A DNA stretch of 64,000 bases from Ceratopteris richardii (Eukaryota > Streptophyta > Polypodiopsida > Polypodiales > Pteridaceae). The position numbers and the translations under genes were made by a program. Under the pieces are notes generated by a model. It was not told the origin of the DNA. It did not search any database and saw nothing but the letters and a program-made list of their open reading frames with translations. The stretch is from positions 50,501,607 through 50,565,606 of the forward strand of contig CM035422.1 in NCBI GenBank assembly GCA_020310875.1, read 5' to 3'. Below, piece by piece: positions 52,420 through 61,263 of the stretch. Within the stretch, counting starts at the first letter, position 1, and each line of letters starts with the position of its first letter.

Positions 52420-55302
52420 TCAGGTTCCAGGTGATCCATAAAACTTCAGTTGGCTTGATAGTAGGCCTTGAGCCTTGTATTGTTGACTGAGAGAGACTCC
52501 TCCATAATCTGCATTTGTACTGCACTTCATTGCTTTAGTCTTCTCCTGGGGCACCCTGGCCATCTGAGAGGGGTACCCTAAATCCTTCATTAGAATGTTA
52601 TCTCCTCCAGCAACTTTATGATATGATTTGCAAAATTTTAATTTTACTACTCCAGCTTCTTCATCCAGAGGAACCCTATGTTCCCAAATACTGGCAGTAG
52701 CAACTTCCACATTCTTGTAAAGCCCTGCACTTGCTACCATAAGAATTGAAATAACAGATGATAGCCATACCAGAATCCATAAAAAAGTGGCCATTGATAT
52801 ATGACTTTGAGTAGCTTTATCACTGCTGCATGTAAGGACTTTGCTTTTCTTCGCTTTGCTATGGCCTTTGACTGCTACTGTTTCAACCTGAGTGATTTCC
52901 TCTTTTTCTTCATATGCTTTTTCTATACATGAGTTTGGAAAAATTCCATAGCAGGAGGATGGGTCTTCTGCATGGAGCCAAGCCAACATGTTTTCATCTT
53001 CATATAAATCTGCTCTTTCAAATAGGTCTGCTTCTGGGTTGTCCACCACTTCTTCTTCCATACAAATACCGATTGTCTGCATCATGCTAGTATTTTTCTG
53101 ATTATCTGGGCCTTCTTCTAAAATTATCTGCTGCAACTCTTTTCCCTCTTGCTTTACCCACATTGTGTCCTTGCCCCAATCATGCAGCACATTGGCATGC
53201 CTTAACCAAGGTCTCCCAATTAACAGTGGGAAGCTTCCTTCTACCTGTGGCAACCTTAAAACAACAAAGTCCAAGTTAAAGATAGTACCTTGTATCCTGA
53301 CTGGGACTCCAGGAACCACTCCCATAGGCCTTACTATGCTTTGGTCTGCCATTGTTACAGTGAAGTTGGCAGGTTGTGAAGGGTATAGTCCAATCTTTTT
53401 CATGGTATATTCAGGCATCAAGTTAATGCCAGAACCACCATCCACAATAACTCCTTGAAACTCATGACCTTTAATAGAAATGGTTAGCCGAGGGCTCTTG
53501 TAATCTGTGAGGGGTGCTTCCCCTGCATATTTATCTTTATGCATAACAGCAGCTTTTGCCACTAAGCTTGTTGTGGACATTTCATCAATTATCTGCAAGA
53601 GTTCTGACCTGAACTTCCCATCAATCCTTATTAAATCAAGAATACTAACCTCCTTTTTCATGGACTTGAGCAGTCTGGAGGCTTCTGATTCCTTAAGAGC
53701 TTGGGCTCCATTTGACTTATCCAACTCCTCATGAGCCCTGCTGAATGCATGTCCAATGGCATCACTGGTTCCTGTGCAATTTTCCTTTTGCCTTGTGTCT
53801 GCACTTGTGGTGGCTTGGTCTTCAGACACACCTTTGTCTCTGTTTAATCCATTAATCAATGATTCTTGACCCATGTCCACTGGAGCCTTCCCCTTGCTTC
53901 TTGTCTGCACAGTAAAAGAGTCAATTTCCTCTAACTGCACCACCCTGGTAGATGGTGATGGCACCTTAACTTGATTTGCCATTTCTTCTTCCTGCACGGA
54001 AATCATTTGAATGTGGGGCCCAGATGAAGAGGCTTGATTCTTAGGACAACAAATTGTGTAGTGGTCTCTGGCCTCTGGGCAGTTTCTGCAAGGGGGAGCA
54101 TTTTCTGGTAGGGTGCACCTACTTTGATAGTGCCCACATTCCCCACATCTGAAACAAATAATTGGCCTTCTAGGCCCATTTCCAAAATTATCCCTCTGTC
54201 TAGGGTTATAAGTGTTACCTTGATTTTGTGCAGCCATCACATTTGTGGTTGTTGGGGGTCCTCCTTGGGTCCAGTATGTCGTTGCAGGCATTCCTCTTGA
54301 TTGGCATTCATGGGCCTCATGGCCAACCTTCCTGCATAATTGGCAAGTTACACTTAACAGAGGACACTCACTTACTATATGCCCTTGTTTGCTGCACATG
54401 GAACACCAAAGACCACTCTTGATGCCCCCTCCTTTGAGCTCCTGCAACTCCTGTCGCAGCTGAGCTAATTCCTCTGCTTGGGCCTCCTCTTCCTTTTGAA
54501 GCTTGAGTGCTTCAATCTCCCTTCTCAATTGAGCCACAGCAGTCTCCTCCTCTTTGTAGGGCTTATTTCTCTTTAAGCCCTCCAACTCCCTCCTCAGCTG
54601 GGTCACTGGATCCTCCATCTCTGTACCATATGTTGGTGGTGAAGAAGTTGTCCCATATTGGTGCCTTATTTGCTCCAGTCTTGTAGCCGTGGTGATGAAC
54701 TCCTCTATGGAGGCTGTAGGTAGCACCAACTCTTTTATTTTGCATTGGGTGACCACAGGTAAAGGTTTGGCTAACCACTTCTTGACAAAGAAGTCGTGTG
54801 GTGGATCCGGTAATTTGGCCATTAATGCTTTTGCCCTGGTCACGAATTCGGGGAACTTCTCTCCTGGACCCAACTTCAAGTTTTCCAATTCTTCTATAAT
54901 GATTTCAGCCGTGTTGCCCTGTTGAAATTGATTCTTAAAGGCCTCTTTCATCATATCCCAAGAGGTAAAGTGATTTTCGGCAAACTGACTAAACCACTTG
55001 TCTGCCAGACCCTCCAATGTGGCGGGGAAGAGTATCAAGAAAGCATCTTCCCTACCCATTAGTCCCCTAGTCTTACATAATGAAAGAAATCGTCGAATGT
55101 GCTCATCTGGGTCCTCATGGGCTAAACCTCTGAAGGAGGGGAATTTTATGTTTAACCTGGAGAGCAAGATTTCTAGGTCCACCTGCCCTGCCATGCTTCC
55201 TACCGATGAAGTCGATGAAAGTGGACTTGTTGATCTTCGGTTCGTCTTTCTTCTTGTCTGCTTGCACTTGATTCTCAAGGTTTGTGACCGGGTCGCGGTC
55301 AT
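52420..55302 (-). CDS. GyD Gag-protease polyprotein with C-terminal membrane segment
   Basis: A 960-residue open frame. Residues about 40-200 are a gypsy-type Gag (FPSFRGLAHEDPDEHIRRFL, LEGLADKWFSQFAENHF). Two short coiled coils follow (about 230-290, QLRREIEALKLQKEEEAQAE). Three standard zinc knuckles are present: CSMCSKQGHIVSEC (near 300), CQLCRKVGHEAHEC (near 320) and CFRCGECGHYQSRC (near 385), plus a variant CRNCPEARDHYTICC (near 405). The protease has DGGSGINLMPEY (Asp621) and PLLIGRPWLRHANVLHDWG. After about 100 acidic residues comes a hydrophobic helix, FLWILVWLSSVISILMVA (about 840-857), and a basic tail. No RT or integrase follows. A membrane segment in this position is unusual; it may be captured sequence or serve particle targeting. 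First Met chosen. Confidence 0.85.
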   Translation of the reverse strand: MTATRSQTLRIKCKQTRRKTNRRSTSPLSSTSSVGSMAGQVDLEILLSRLNIKFPSFRGLAHEDPDEHIRRFLSLCKTRGLMGREDAFLILFPATLEGLADKWFSQFAENHFTSWDMMKEAFKNQFQQGNTAEIIIEELENLKLGPGEKFPEFVTRAKALMAKLPDPPHDFFVKKWLAKPLPVVTQCKIKELVLPTASIEEFITTATRLEQIRHQYGTTSSPPTYGTEMEDPVTQLRRELEGLKRNKPYKEEETAVAQLRREIEALKLQKEEEAQAEELAQLRQELQELKGGGIKSGLWCSMCSKQGHIVSECPLLSVTCQLCRKVGHEAHECQSRGMPATTYWTQGGPPTTTNVMAAQNQGNTYNPRQRDNFGNGPRRPIICFRCGECGHYQSRCTLPENAPPCRNCPEARDHYTICCPKNQASSSGPHIQMISVQEEEMANQVKVPSPSTRVVQLEEIDSFTVQTRSKGKAPVDMGQESLINGLNRDKGVSEDQATTSADTRQKENCTGTSDAIGHAFSRAHEELDKSNGAQALKESEASRLLKSMKKEVSILDLIRIDGKFRSELLQIIDEMSTTSLVAKAAVMHKDKYAGEAPLTDYKSPRLTISIKGHEFQGVIVDGGSGINLMPEYTMKKIGLYPSQPANFTVTMADQSIVRPMGVVPGVPVRIQGTIFNLDFVVLRLPQVEGSFPLLIGRPWLRHANVLHDWGKDTMWVKQEGKELQQIILEEGPDNQKNTSMMQTIGICMEEEVVDNPEADLFERADLYEDENMLAWLHAEDPSSCYGIFPNSCIEKAYEEKEEITQVETVAVKGHSKAKKSKVLTCSSDKATQSHISMATFLWILVWLSSVISILMVASAGLYKNVEVATASIWEHRVPLDEEAGVVKLKFCKSYHKVAGGDNILMKDLGYPSQMARVPQEKTKAMKCSTNADYGGVSLSQQYKAQGLLSSQLKFYGSPGT

Positions 55303-55441
55303 GAGCTATTCATAGTCCACTTAAAAATGAGACACTTGATAAAAGGATATACCTTTTGGCCCACTGGAGTAATGTTGTCGACACTGGAATGTTGTCCTTC
55401 AATGGCAATATATAGTCTCCTATGCTCAAAGCTCCTTGGAT

Positions 55442-55459
55442 GTCCCACCGGGCGTGCCA
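55442..55459 (-). other. GyD primer-binding site
   Basis: Minus-strand TGGCACGCCCGGTGGGAC, 4 nt from the LTR. It has the form of a complement to a tRNA 3' end (CCA plus discriminator G); I cannot name the tRNA with confidence. Confidence 0.65.
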
Positions 55460-55463
55460 AATT

Positions 55464-56463
55464 TGTTGGGGGATTCTTTGACAAGAAGGAGTTTGAGGGT
55501 TTGTAGGAGAAAATGGAAGGACCAAAAGAGAAAATACACCTTGGAAGTCTCTGTCTTCGATTGATTACAGTAAGAAAAGTACAATGTTTGAAATACAAGG
55601 TACACCAATACCTCTGTGCACAATCCCGCAGAGTGCCCAATTACAAAATATCCAATATCCCAATGTCCTCTTGCTGCCGACCTCCTCTGCAACAAACCTC
55701 CACCTGCTTCAAGCTTCTCCTTGTGCACACCTTGCACCAAGCTTCCACAAAGAGGGAGGAGTGAATACCTGCTGTCGGCAAGCGTACACTGCCAAAGGAC
55801 CTTGAGATACTTGGGGGAACTCTAGCTTAGCCCACCTCTGCACCAAAATCCTTGGTCACTCTCTATGCCCTTGCACTTCCACTTCTGTGCGACTTACTCT
55901 GGTGTCTCTTGCACTTCCCTCTCTTGCTCCACTTAGCCTAGGCTCTCTTGCTTACTCTAACCTTGGTCCAAGAATGGCTCTTCCTTGATTTTAGTGTGCC
56001 GATCACGTACGCTCCTAACTGCAAGTGAATCTTGGTGCTCACTTTGATGTCCCAAGATGGCTCTCACAAGTGGCAGCCAACTACTCACTGTTTTGTCCTG
56101 TAGTGACTTTAGTCTAAAACCAAAAATTTTAATGGGGGGCCATACTTTCACCTGTGCGTACACTTTGCCGCTTCACATGCCTTCACATTTCCTTTTAATT
56201 CTTCACTTTTGCACATAAGGGGGGTTCACCTGAACCTTCCAAAACACTTTAAAACACACTTTGAACCTTAGGGAAATTAGAGAAAGTACCTCTGCAACCT
56301 GCAACCTATTTTCTCCAGTTTACCCTTTGTGGACAATTCATTGTGCACTACCTGTGCACTTTGACACCTGCACTTACGCACTTTGACTTTGCACCTGTTG
56401 ACTTTGACCTGTTGACTTTGACTGCAGTTGACTTTGACCAATATGACATTTATGGGCTCAACA
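55464..56463 (-). repeat. GyD 5' LTR
   Basis: 1000 bp, nearly identical to the 3' LTR; includes the TTGAC cluster at 56353-56442. Confidence 0.92.
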
Positions 56464-56494
56464 GAGGGTCGGGGGGTTTCTTACACGTTTTAGG

Positions 56495-57955
56495 CTACCA
56501 AATACTGTGAAGGGCTTTCGGTTTTGGTTTGGTGGAGCCTCTTAAGGGCTTGGTGAGAGTATCTGCTTGGAAATGAGGCTTTTTAGGGACCCATTTACAA
56601 GTGATTCTACTTGTGCCCATGGAAGAATATGTGTTCTTGCGTGATGTGTAAGAATGGGTATCAGATGTTCGAGTGAGTGAACCATGTTGTACAGGGTGTG
56701 GCTTCTGTGTAGCTATTTGAGCCCGCAAGCAAGCCTTAGGCACCCAAATTTGTCTTGATTGTGGGCTAGCCTTCATCGACTTCTTGGGTACCCAGATAGA
56801 CTTCATTTCCACAGAAGAATTTCTGAAAGACTTCTTATTAGTGTCGTGTTGTTGATTACTCATAAGAATCTTTGCCCGTGTGGTTGGCTTGATCACAATA
56901 GGCTGTTCACCTTTCCGCACCCACACTTGTTTCAATGGCTGAGACATCCTACTTCTCATGTTCTTTTGGCCTCCAGCATAGGTAGTCTTCTGTATTTGAT
57001 CTGCCATTGGTTGTTGCATCCCTCTGGCCTTTGGAAAAGAAGGGAGTTCTATTGTGTCCTTGACTTCTTTATTGAGATCATCATTCCTCTGCATCACATA
57101 GTTTTGGACAAGAACAACATGGTCATCTTCATGTGTACTCCTGGAAGGACCAGGAGTGTGTGCCTTGCCTGATTCCTTGAGTGCTTCATTTTCTAACTCA
57201 ATTGTAATGCGTTTCTCATTGATCCAAACCTGAAGAAGTCCACTTCTTAGGTTTAAGTTGACTGCATGGTCATAGATCCAGTCTTGACCCAAGACCAGAG
57301 GCTCAGTGAGGTCCTCATCTTGACACACTAGTACTTTCACTGTCATCAAGACATCTTGAATGTGGAGGGGAAGCTCCACCTCGCCCAGGCAAGGGGTTTC
57401 CACACCTCCCAGTCCTATGAGATATGCCTCTATAGGATTGACTTTTAATTTCAATTCTTGACAGTAAGAGAGTCTCACCGCACGAGTGGCTGCACCTGAG
57501 TCATTCAATGCTCGCACAGTTTTTGCACTAATTCCTTGTCCTAGCTCTAAGATCACAAAAGGACGCCGATCAATTATTCTATGGGATCTAATACCTGAAG
57601 CTTCACACATTGCCATATCATATCCTGGGTCCGCATAGTCCTCTGCCTTGGGCTGATCCCTACCCTCTCGTCTCAACTTCATCCTTCTGATGCGTTCTAA
57701 AGCTTCTGCTTGAGCTTCTTCTGGAATTTGCTTTTCTTCCTCTTTGTGTTTCTTGGCAATGTTGAGTCGATTTAGCATCTCTTCAGTCAGAGGTTCCTGA
57801 TATAACTTGACTCTACACCCGCTTATGTAGCTAGGTAGAATATCGCCTTCTAATGTGGCTAGTTGTACTGCTCCACTCGTTGAGATCCTATTTATGATCA
57901 TAGGTCCATAGCCACGCTTCTCTAATTTTCGGGCATGTTGTTTCAAGGTATACAA
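56495..57955 (-). CDS. Gy1 integrase tail fused to a second protease-like domain
   Basis: 486 residues. Residues 1-60 are the integrase C-terminal domain (GYGPMIINRISTSGAVQL, SGCRVKLYQEPL), so the true N-terminus is probably the integrase ORF ending at 58012, a short frameshift away. Residues about 70-105 form a charged helix. About 140-240 is retropepsin-like: an active-site DSGA at 152-155, AYLIGLGG, LPLHIQDVLMTVKVLVCQDE, and PLVLGQDWIYDHAVNLNLRS, the expected second hydrophobic-Gly block. The tail (about 350-460) has four tryptophan motifs (VWVRK, IWVPK, IWVPK, KWVPK). The regular gypsy protease sits before RT and is present separately in this element at 59410-61263. A relative with DSGA is at 604-1437. 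The function is unknown. Confidence 0.7.
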   Translation of the reverse strand: MYTLKQHARKLEKRGYGPMIINRISTSGAVQLATLEGDILPSYISGCRVKLYQEPLTEEMLNRLNIAKKHKEEEKQIPEEAQAEALERIRRMKLRREGRDQPKAEDYADPGYDMAMCEASGIRSHRIIDRRPFVILELGQGISAKTVRALNDSGAATRAVRLSYCQELKLKVNPIEAYLIGLGGVETPCLGEVELPLHIQDVLMTVKVLVCQDEDLTEPLVLGQDWIYDHAVNLNLRSGLLQVWINEKRITIELENEALKESGKAHTPGPSRSTHEDDHVVLVQNYVMQRNDDLNKEVKDTIELPSFPKARGMQQPMADQIQKTTYAGGQKNMRSRMSQPLKQVWVRKGEQPIVIKPTTRAKILMSNQQHDTNKKSFRNSSVEMKSIWVPKKSMKASPQSRQIWVPKACLRAQIATQKPHPVQHGSLTRTSDTHSYTSRKNTYSSMGTSRITCKWVPKKPHFQADTLTKPLRGSTKPKPKALHSIW

Positions 57956-58011
57956 TACACCAAAACTAAGTCTCCGGCCTTCAAGCCTTTATCCTTAACA
58001 TGGGCATCAAA

Positions 58012-59055
58012 CTACGATTTCTGTCGTTTCTTAGCTGCATATATCCCTGCAGCAGCTCTCAGTCTTGTTTCTCCTAATCGCTGAAGGTTAAAGATCCTAG
58101 AGGAGAGCTCATGGCCCAACCAATCATGCTCATGTGCTACTCTCAATGTAGGTATCAAGAAGTCTAGTGGTAGCACAGTATTTTGGCCAAATACCATCTG
58201 AAAGGGTGTGGCTTGGAGTACCGTTTTATAGGCAACTTGGTATGCCCAAACAACATGATGTAGTTGTTTGTCCCAATCAGAGCGCTTATTATTCATTAAC
58301 TTGGTAAGCATGTTGCATAGAATCTTATTTGTGCTTTCGGCTTGCCCATTAGCTTGTGGATGGTAGGGGGCAGACTTCTTGTGTATAACCAAGAACACTT
58401 GGAGAAGATTTTTGATAACTTCATTCAAGAAGTGAGTCCCTCTATCGCTGACTAGCTCTATAGGTAGCCTGTATCGTGTGAATACATTCTCAAATAAGAA
58501 CTTGGCGGTTGTCTGGGCATCATTCTTAGTCGTGGCTTTCACTTCTACCCACTTGGTTAGATAGTCTGTGGCCACAATAATATATTCTGCATGCGAACCC
58601 TTAGTTGGGGGATTAATAGGACCTACAAAGTCTATTCCCCACTTAGAGAATGCACGTCCACCCATCATAGGCTTTAGTGGCATCTCATCTTTGCGTATAG
58701 GGTACTGAGTTCGCTGAGAAACATCACACCTCTTCACATAGGTATGTGCATCCATGTGAAGGGTCGGCCACCATAAGCCTGCAAATAGGATTGCGTTGAT
58801 CACCCGATCTGGTCCAAAGTGTCCTCCTGCTACACCTTGGTGAGCAGTTTCCAAGATCTTGATGTATTCACTCTCATGGACACATAGTCTCAGGTAACCA
58901 TCTTTACCACGCTTGTATAGATTATCACCAATGAGTGAGTAATCTAGGGCTTCTTGTTCTAGACTTCTTTGTCTGGCCAGTGTCATATCTTGAGGGAATG
59001 TTCTCGTCCTCAGGAAAGCTACTAATGGTTCACTCAAGTCTAGCACTATGGACAC
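58012..59055 (-). CDS. Gy1 integrase
   Basis: 347 residues. Zinc-binding H2C2 region: His72, His79 and Cys110, but the fourth ligand reads Ser113 (RCDVSQR instead of CDVCQ). The DDE core is complete: Asp142 (GIDFVGP), Asp204 (LVSDRGTHFL) and Glu240 (HPQANGQAES), with 35 residues between the last two. The C-terminal part (PFQMVFGQNTVLPLDFL ... GIYAAKKRQKS) leads into the next ORF after a frameshift at about 58010-57955. An additional zinc-binding module lies upstream at 59060-59394. It inserts cDNA into the genome when active; the Cys-to-Ser change and the split frame argue against activity of this copy. Confidence 0.8.
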   Translation of the reverse strand: MSIVLDLSEPLVAFLRTRTFPQDMTLARQRSLEQEALDYSLIGDNLYKRGKDGYLRLCVHESEYIKILETAHQGVAGGHFGPDRVINAILFAGLWWPTLHMDAHTYVKRCDVSQRTQYPIRKDEMPLKPMMGGRAFSKWGIDFVGPINPPTKGSHAEYIIVATDYLTKWVEVKATTKNDAQTTAKFLFENVFTRYRLPIELVSDRGTHFLNEVIKNLLQVFLVIHKKSAPYHPQANGQAESTNKILCNMLTKLMNNKRSDWDKQLHHVVWAYQVAYKTVLQATPFQMVFGQNTVLPLDFLIPTLRVAHEHDWLGHELSSRIFNLQRLGETRLRAAAGIYAAKKRQKS

Positions 59056-59059
59056 TTAA

Positions 59060-59394
59060 TAAAGAGTGGCCTGCTCCACAAGTGGTTTAGTGCAACAGAT
59101 TGGGCATTCCTTGCACAACTTATGGACATCTGCTTCCATAGTTGGCCAATGCACTCCGAGTCTCCTTAGTGTCTGTAGGGTTCATTGCTTTGAGTAGTGT
59201 TGCTCTAATGCACCTACATGTGCTAATTGCAACCATTTAGCGTACTCATCCTCTTCCACACAACAAGCTAGGATTCCTTGATCTGTGTGCTTGTACATAT
59301 TTCCTGCCATGATATGGTATTTTTGGGCTTTTACTATCTCCCTATCTTGAGTGTTTATGATTGGGTGATTGGGCCTGTATGTCAATACTGGCAC
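59060..59394 (-). pseudogene. Additional integrase H2C2-type zinc module
   Basis: Reads YHIMAGNMYKHTDQG, LAHVGALEQHYSKQ, a stop, then LQTLRRLGVHWPTMEADVHK and CKECPIC. This is the same layout as DYSLIGDNLYKRGKDGYLRL ... AHQGVAGGHFG ... WWPTLHMDAH ... RC in the next ORF, so two H2C2 modules follow each other. Here the His and both Cys of CPIC are present but two stops (near 59180 and 59056) interrupt it. Confidence 0.6.
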
Positions 59395-59409
59395 TAATGG
59401 CTTAGCCCA

Positions 59410-61263
59410 CTAAGCTGCGACTTCCAAATTAAACAAGTAAGCATCAGGGAGGTCATCCGACACTCCTTGTGGGGCTTCTCCAGATGTGAGCCTAGAGAGA
59501 TGGTCTACTCTCAAGTGAGTCTTCCCTTTCCTCACCACTACTTCAAAGTCATATTCCATTAGTAAGAGAAACCATCTTACTAATCGGCCTGTATTGCATG
59601 GTTTGTTTACCAAGTACAATAGTGCCCGATGATCGGTAAAAAATTTTAACTTATTTGCAAGCAAATAGTGTCTAAACTTTTTAACTGCATATACCATGCC
59701 TAATCCTTCTCGTTCGGTGGTGGTATAGTTCCGTTCAGCTGCATTCAACTGTCTACTAGCATAGGCAATTGGAAGATCCATATTACCTTCGCCCGTAGGT
59801 TGTGCGAGTACACATCCAATAGCATAATTGGATGCATCCACGTGAACATGAAATGGCTTATTCCAATCTGGTGTGGTCAAGATTGGTTCTGAAAACAATC
59901 TTCTTTTGAGCTCATTGAAGGAGTCCTCACATTCATTAGTCCACTCAAAGTTAGTCAAAAGCCCATACAGAGGCTTTGTTATGATGGCATACATGTGTAT
60001 AAACCGTTGGTAATAACCACAATGCCCCATGAAAGCTTCTACTTCCTTGACATTCTTTGGCCTAGGTGGCTCGACTATGGCTCTTACTTTCTCTTCATCG
60101 GTGGATATGCCATTCTTTGACACTATGTGTCCTAGAATCTTGCCTTGCCTGACCATGAAAACACACTTTTCTGGGTTTAGGCAGACTTGATACTCTCTAC
60201 ATTTGTCAAAGATTTGCCTGAGTTCTGGTATATGTGTCTGTATAATGTTGGAATGAGCACAGAGATCATCAACATAGACCTCTAAATTCTTCCTCAAGAA
60301 CTCTTTAAACACGTGACACATCAATCTTTGGAAAGTTGCAGGAGCATTGGTAAGCCCAAATGGCATTACTCTAAAGGCAATGGAATGCACAAACTCCGTA
60401 TCATCTTTGGCTCTATGGATGGGGTTCCATTGGATTGGAGGGACATCTCTATGAGAGTAATCCTTGAGATTGACTTTGGTCGTAACACCTAAGTGTTGCA
60501 AGTACAAGGAATTGGTTCCCCAATCATGTACTACTTGCAACTGTCGCATAAATGGTCTTCCCAAAATCATCTCATAGGCATGATTTTTGCTAAAATCACA
60601 TATAGCAAATGTGTGCTCAAACTCTACACCACAAGTAGTGAGAGTTATTCCTTCTAGCAAGCCTAAGGGTCTTTCTATGTGACCATCGGCCATCTGCAAT
60701 TTCATTCTTGTTGGCCTGAGTGCTGGCTTGCTCCAACGCTTCCATAGGGAAGTGGTAGCAATTGCAAATCTTGCACGAGAGTCCAAAATTGCCTTGGTTG
60801 TGTATCCTTGATGGGTGATGGGGAGATAGGTGTTTCCTTCTTCTCCTTCACTCATATCTCCTATCTTGTCTAGAGTAATTTCTGGCACTGTTCTATGAGA
60901 AGCTACCTGGGAACGTGGTTTGGCTATCTCTGGTACCTGTTTGGCTACATGTTTCCACAGTTCTGGCCTAACTTTGAGCAGCTCTTCTAAAGTGAGATTG
61001 CACTGCACTTTAGTATTCTTTACTACCTCCGTGTTCCTAGGTATGCCTGAATCTTCGTTTCTTACCATGACCGTGGGTGCTCTCATACACGTGGACTTTG
61101 CTTCCCATGAGCTTGTGAAATGGGGTAGTTCTTGTATGGAATTAGATTCGAAGTCTAATCTCTCCTGAGACTGAGAGCTCTCCTGCTCTTCATAAATGGA
61201 TGGGATGTCTTGTGGGAATTGATCGTGTGCATCATCCACAAGTTCAATGGGAGGAGGGACCAC
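59410..61263 (-). CDS. Gy1 protease - partial RT - RNase H
   Basis: A 617-residue open frame. Residues about 60-130: linker with EELLKVRPELWKHVAKQVPE. About 145-265: gypsy retropepsin with ILDSRARFAIATTSLWKRW (active site Asp161, but DSGA has become DSRA) and MILGRPFMRQLQVVHDWG. Only about 35 residues later comes FRVMPFGLTNAPATFQRLM (about 298) and YVDD (about 329), so the RT fingers and first palm motif with the first catalytic Asp are missing by an in-frame deletion. RNase H follows: HVHVDASNYAIGCVLAQ (about 460), YTTTEREGLGMVYAVKKFRH and FTDHRALLYLVNKPC, then DHLSRL. Known family order protease-RT-RNase H is kept, but RT cannot be active. Confidence 0.85.
   Translation of the reverse strand: MVPPPIELVDDAHDQFPQDIPSIYEEQESSQSQERLDFESNSIQELPHFTSSWEAKSTCMRAPTVMVRNEDSGIPRNTEVVKNTKVQCNLTLEELLKVRPELWKHVAKQVPEIAKPRSQVASHRTVPEITLDKIGDMSEGEEGNTYLPITHQGYTTKAILDSRARFAIATTSLWKRWSKPALRPTRMKLQMADGHIERPLGLLEGITLTTCGVEFEHTFAICDFSKNHAYEMILGRPFMRQLQVVHDWGTNSLYLQHLGVTTKVNLKDYSHRDVPPIQWNPIHRAKDDTEFVHSIAFRVMPFGLTNAPATFQRLMCHVFKEFLRKNLEVYVDDLCAHSNIIQTHIPELRQIFDKCREYQVCLNPEKCVFMVRQGKILGHIVSKNGISTDEEKVRAIVEPPRPKNVKEVEAFMGHCGYYQRFIHMYAIITKPLYGLLTNFEWTNECEDSFNELKRRLFSEPILTTPDWNKPFHVHVDASNYAIGCVLAQPTGEGNMDLPIAYASRQLNAAERNYTTTEREGLGMVYAVKKFRHYLLANKLKFFTDHRALLYLVNKPCNTGRLVRWFLLLMEYDFEVVVRKGKTHLRVDHLSRLTSGEAPQGVSDDLPDAYLFNLEVAA

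Larger units (their letters stand above)
49722..56463 (-). mobile_element. GyD: gag-protease LTR element lacking pol
   Basis: 6742 bp with two 1000-bp LTRs in which I found a single mismatch (near 49918 versus 55660). The flanks GAGGC (49717-49721) and GAGGG (56464-56468) are a near-match 5-bp duplication. One long frame encodes Gag and protease; RT, RNase H and integrase are absent. It is inserted in Gy1 between integrase and ORF A. Very recent insertion is implied, so it must be mobilised in trans. Confidence 0.9.
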
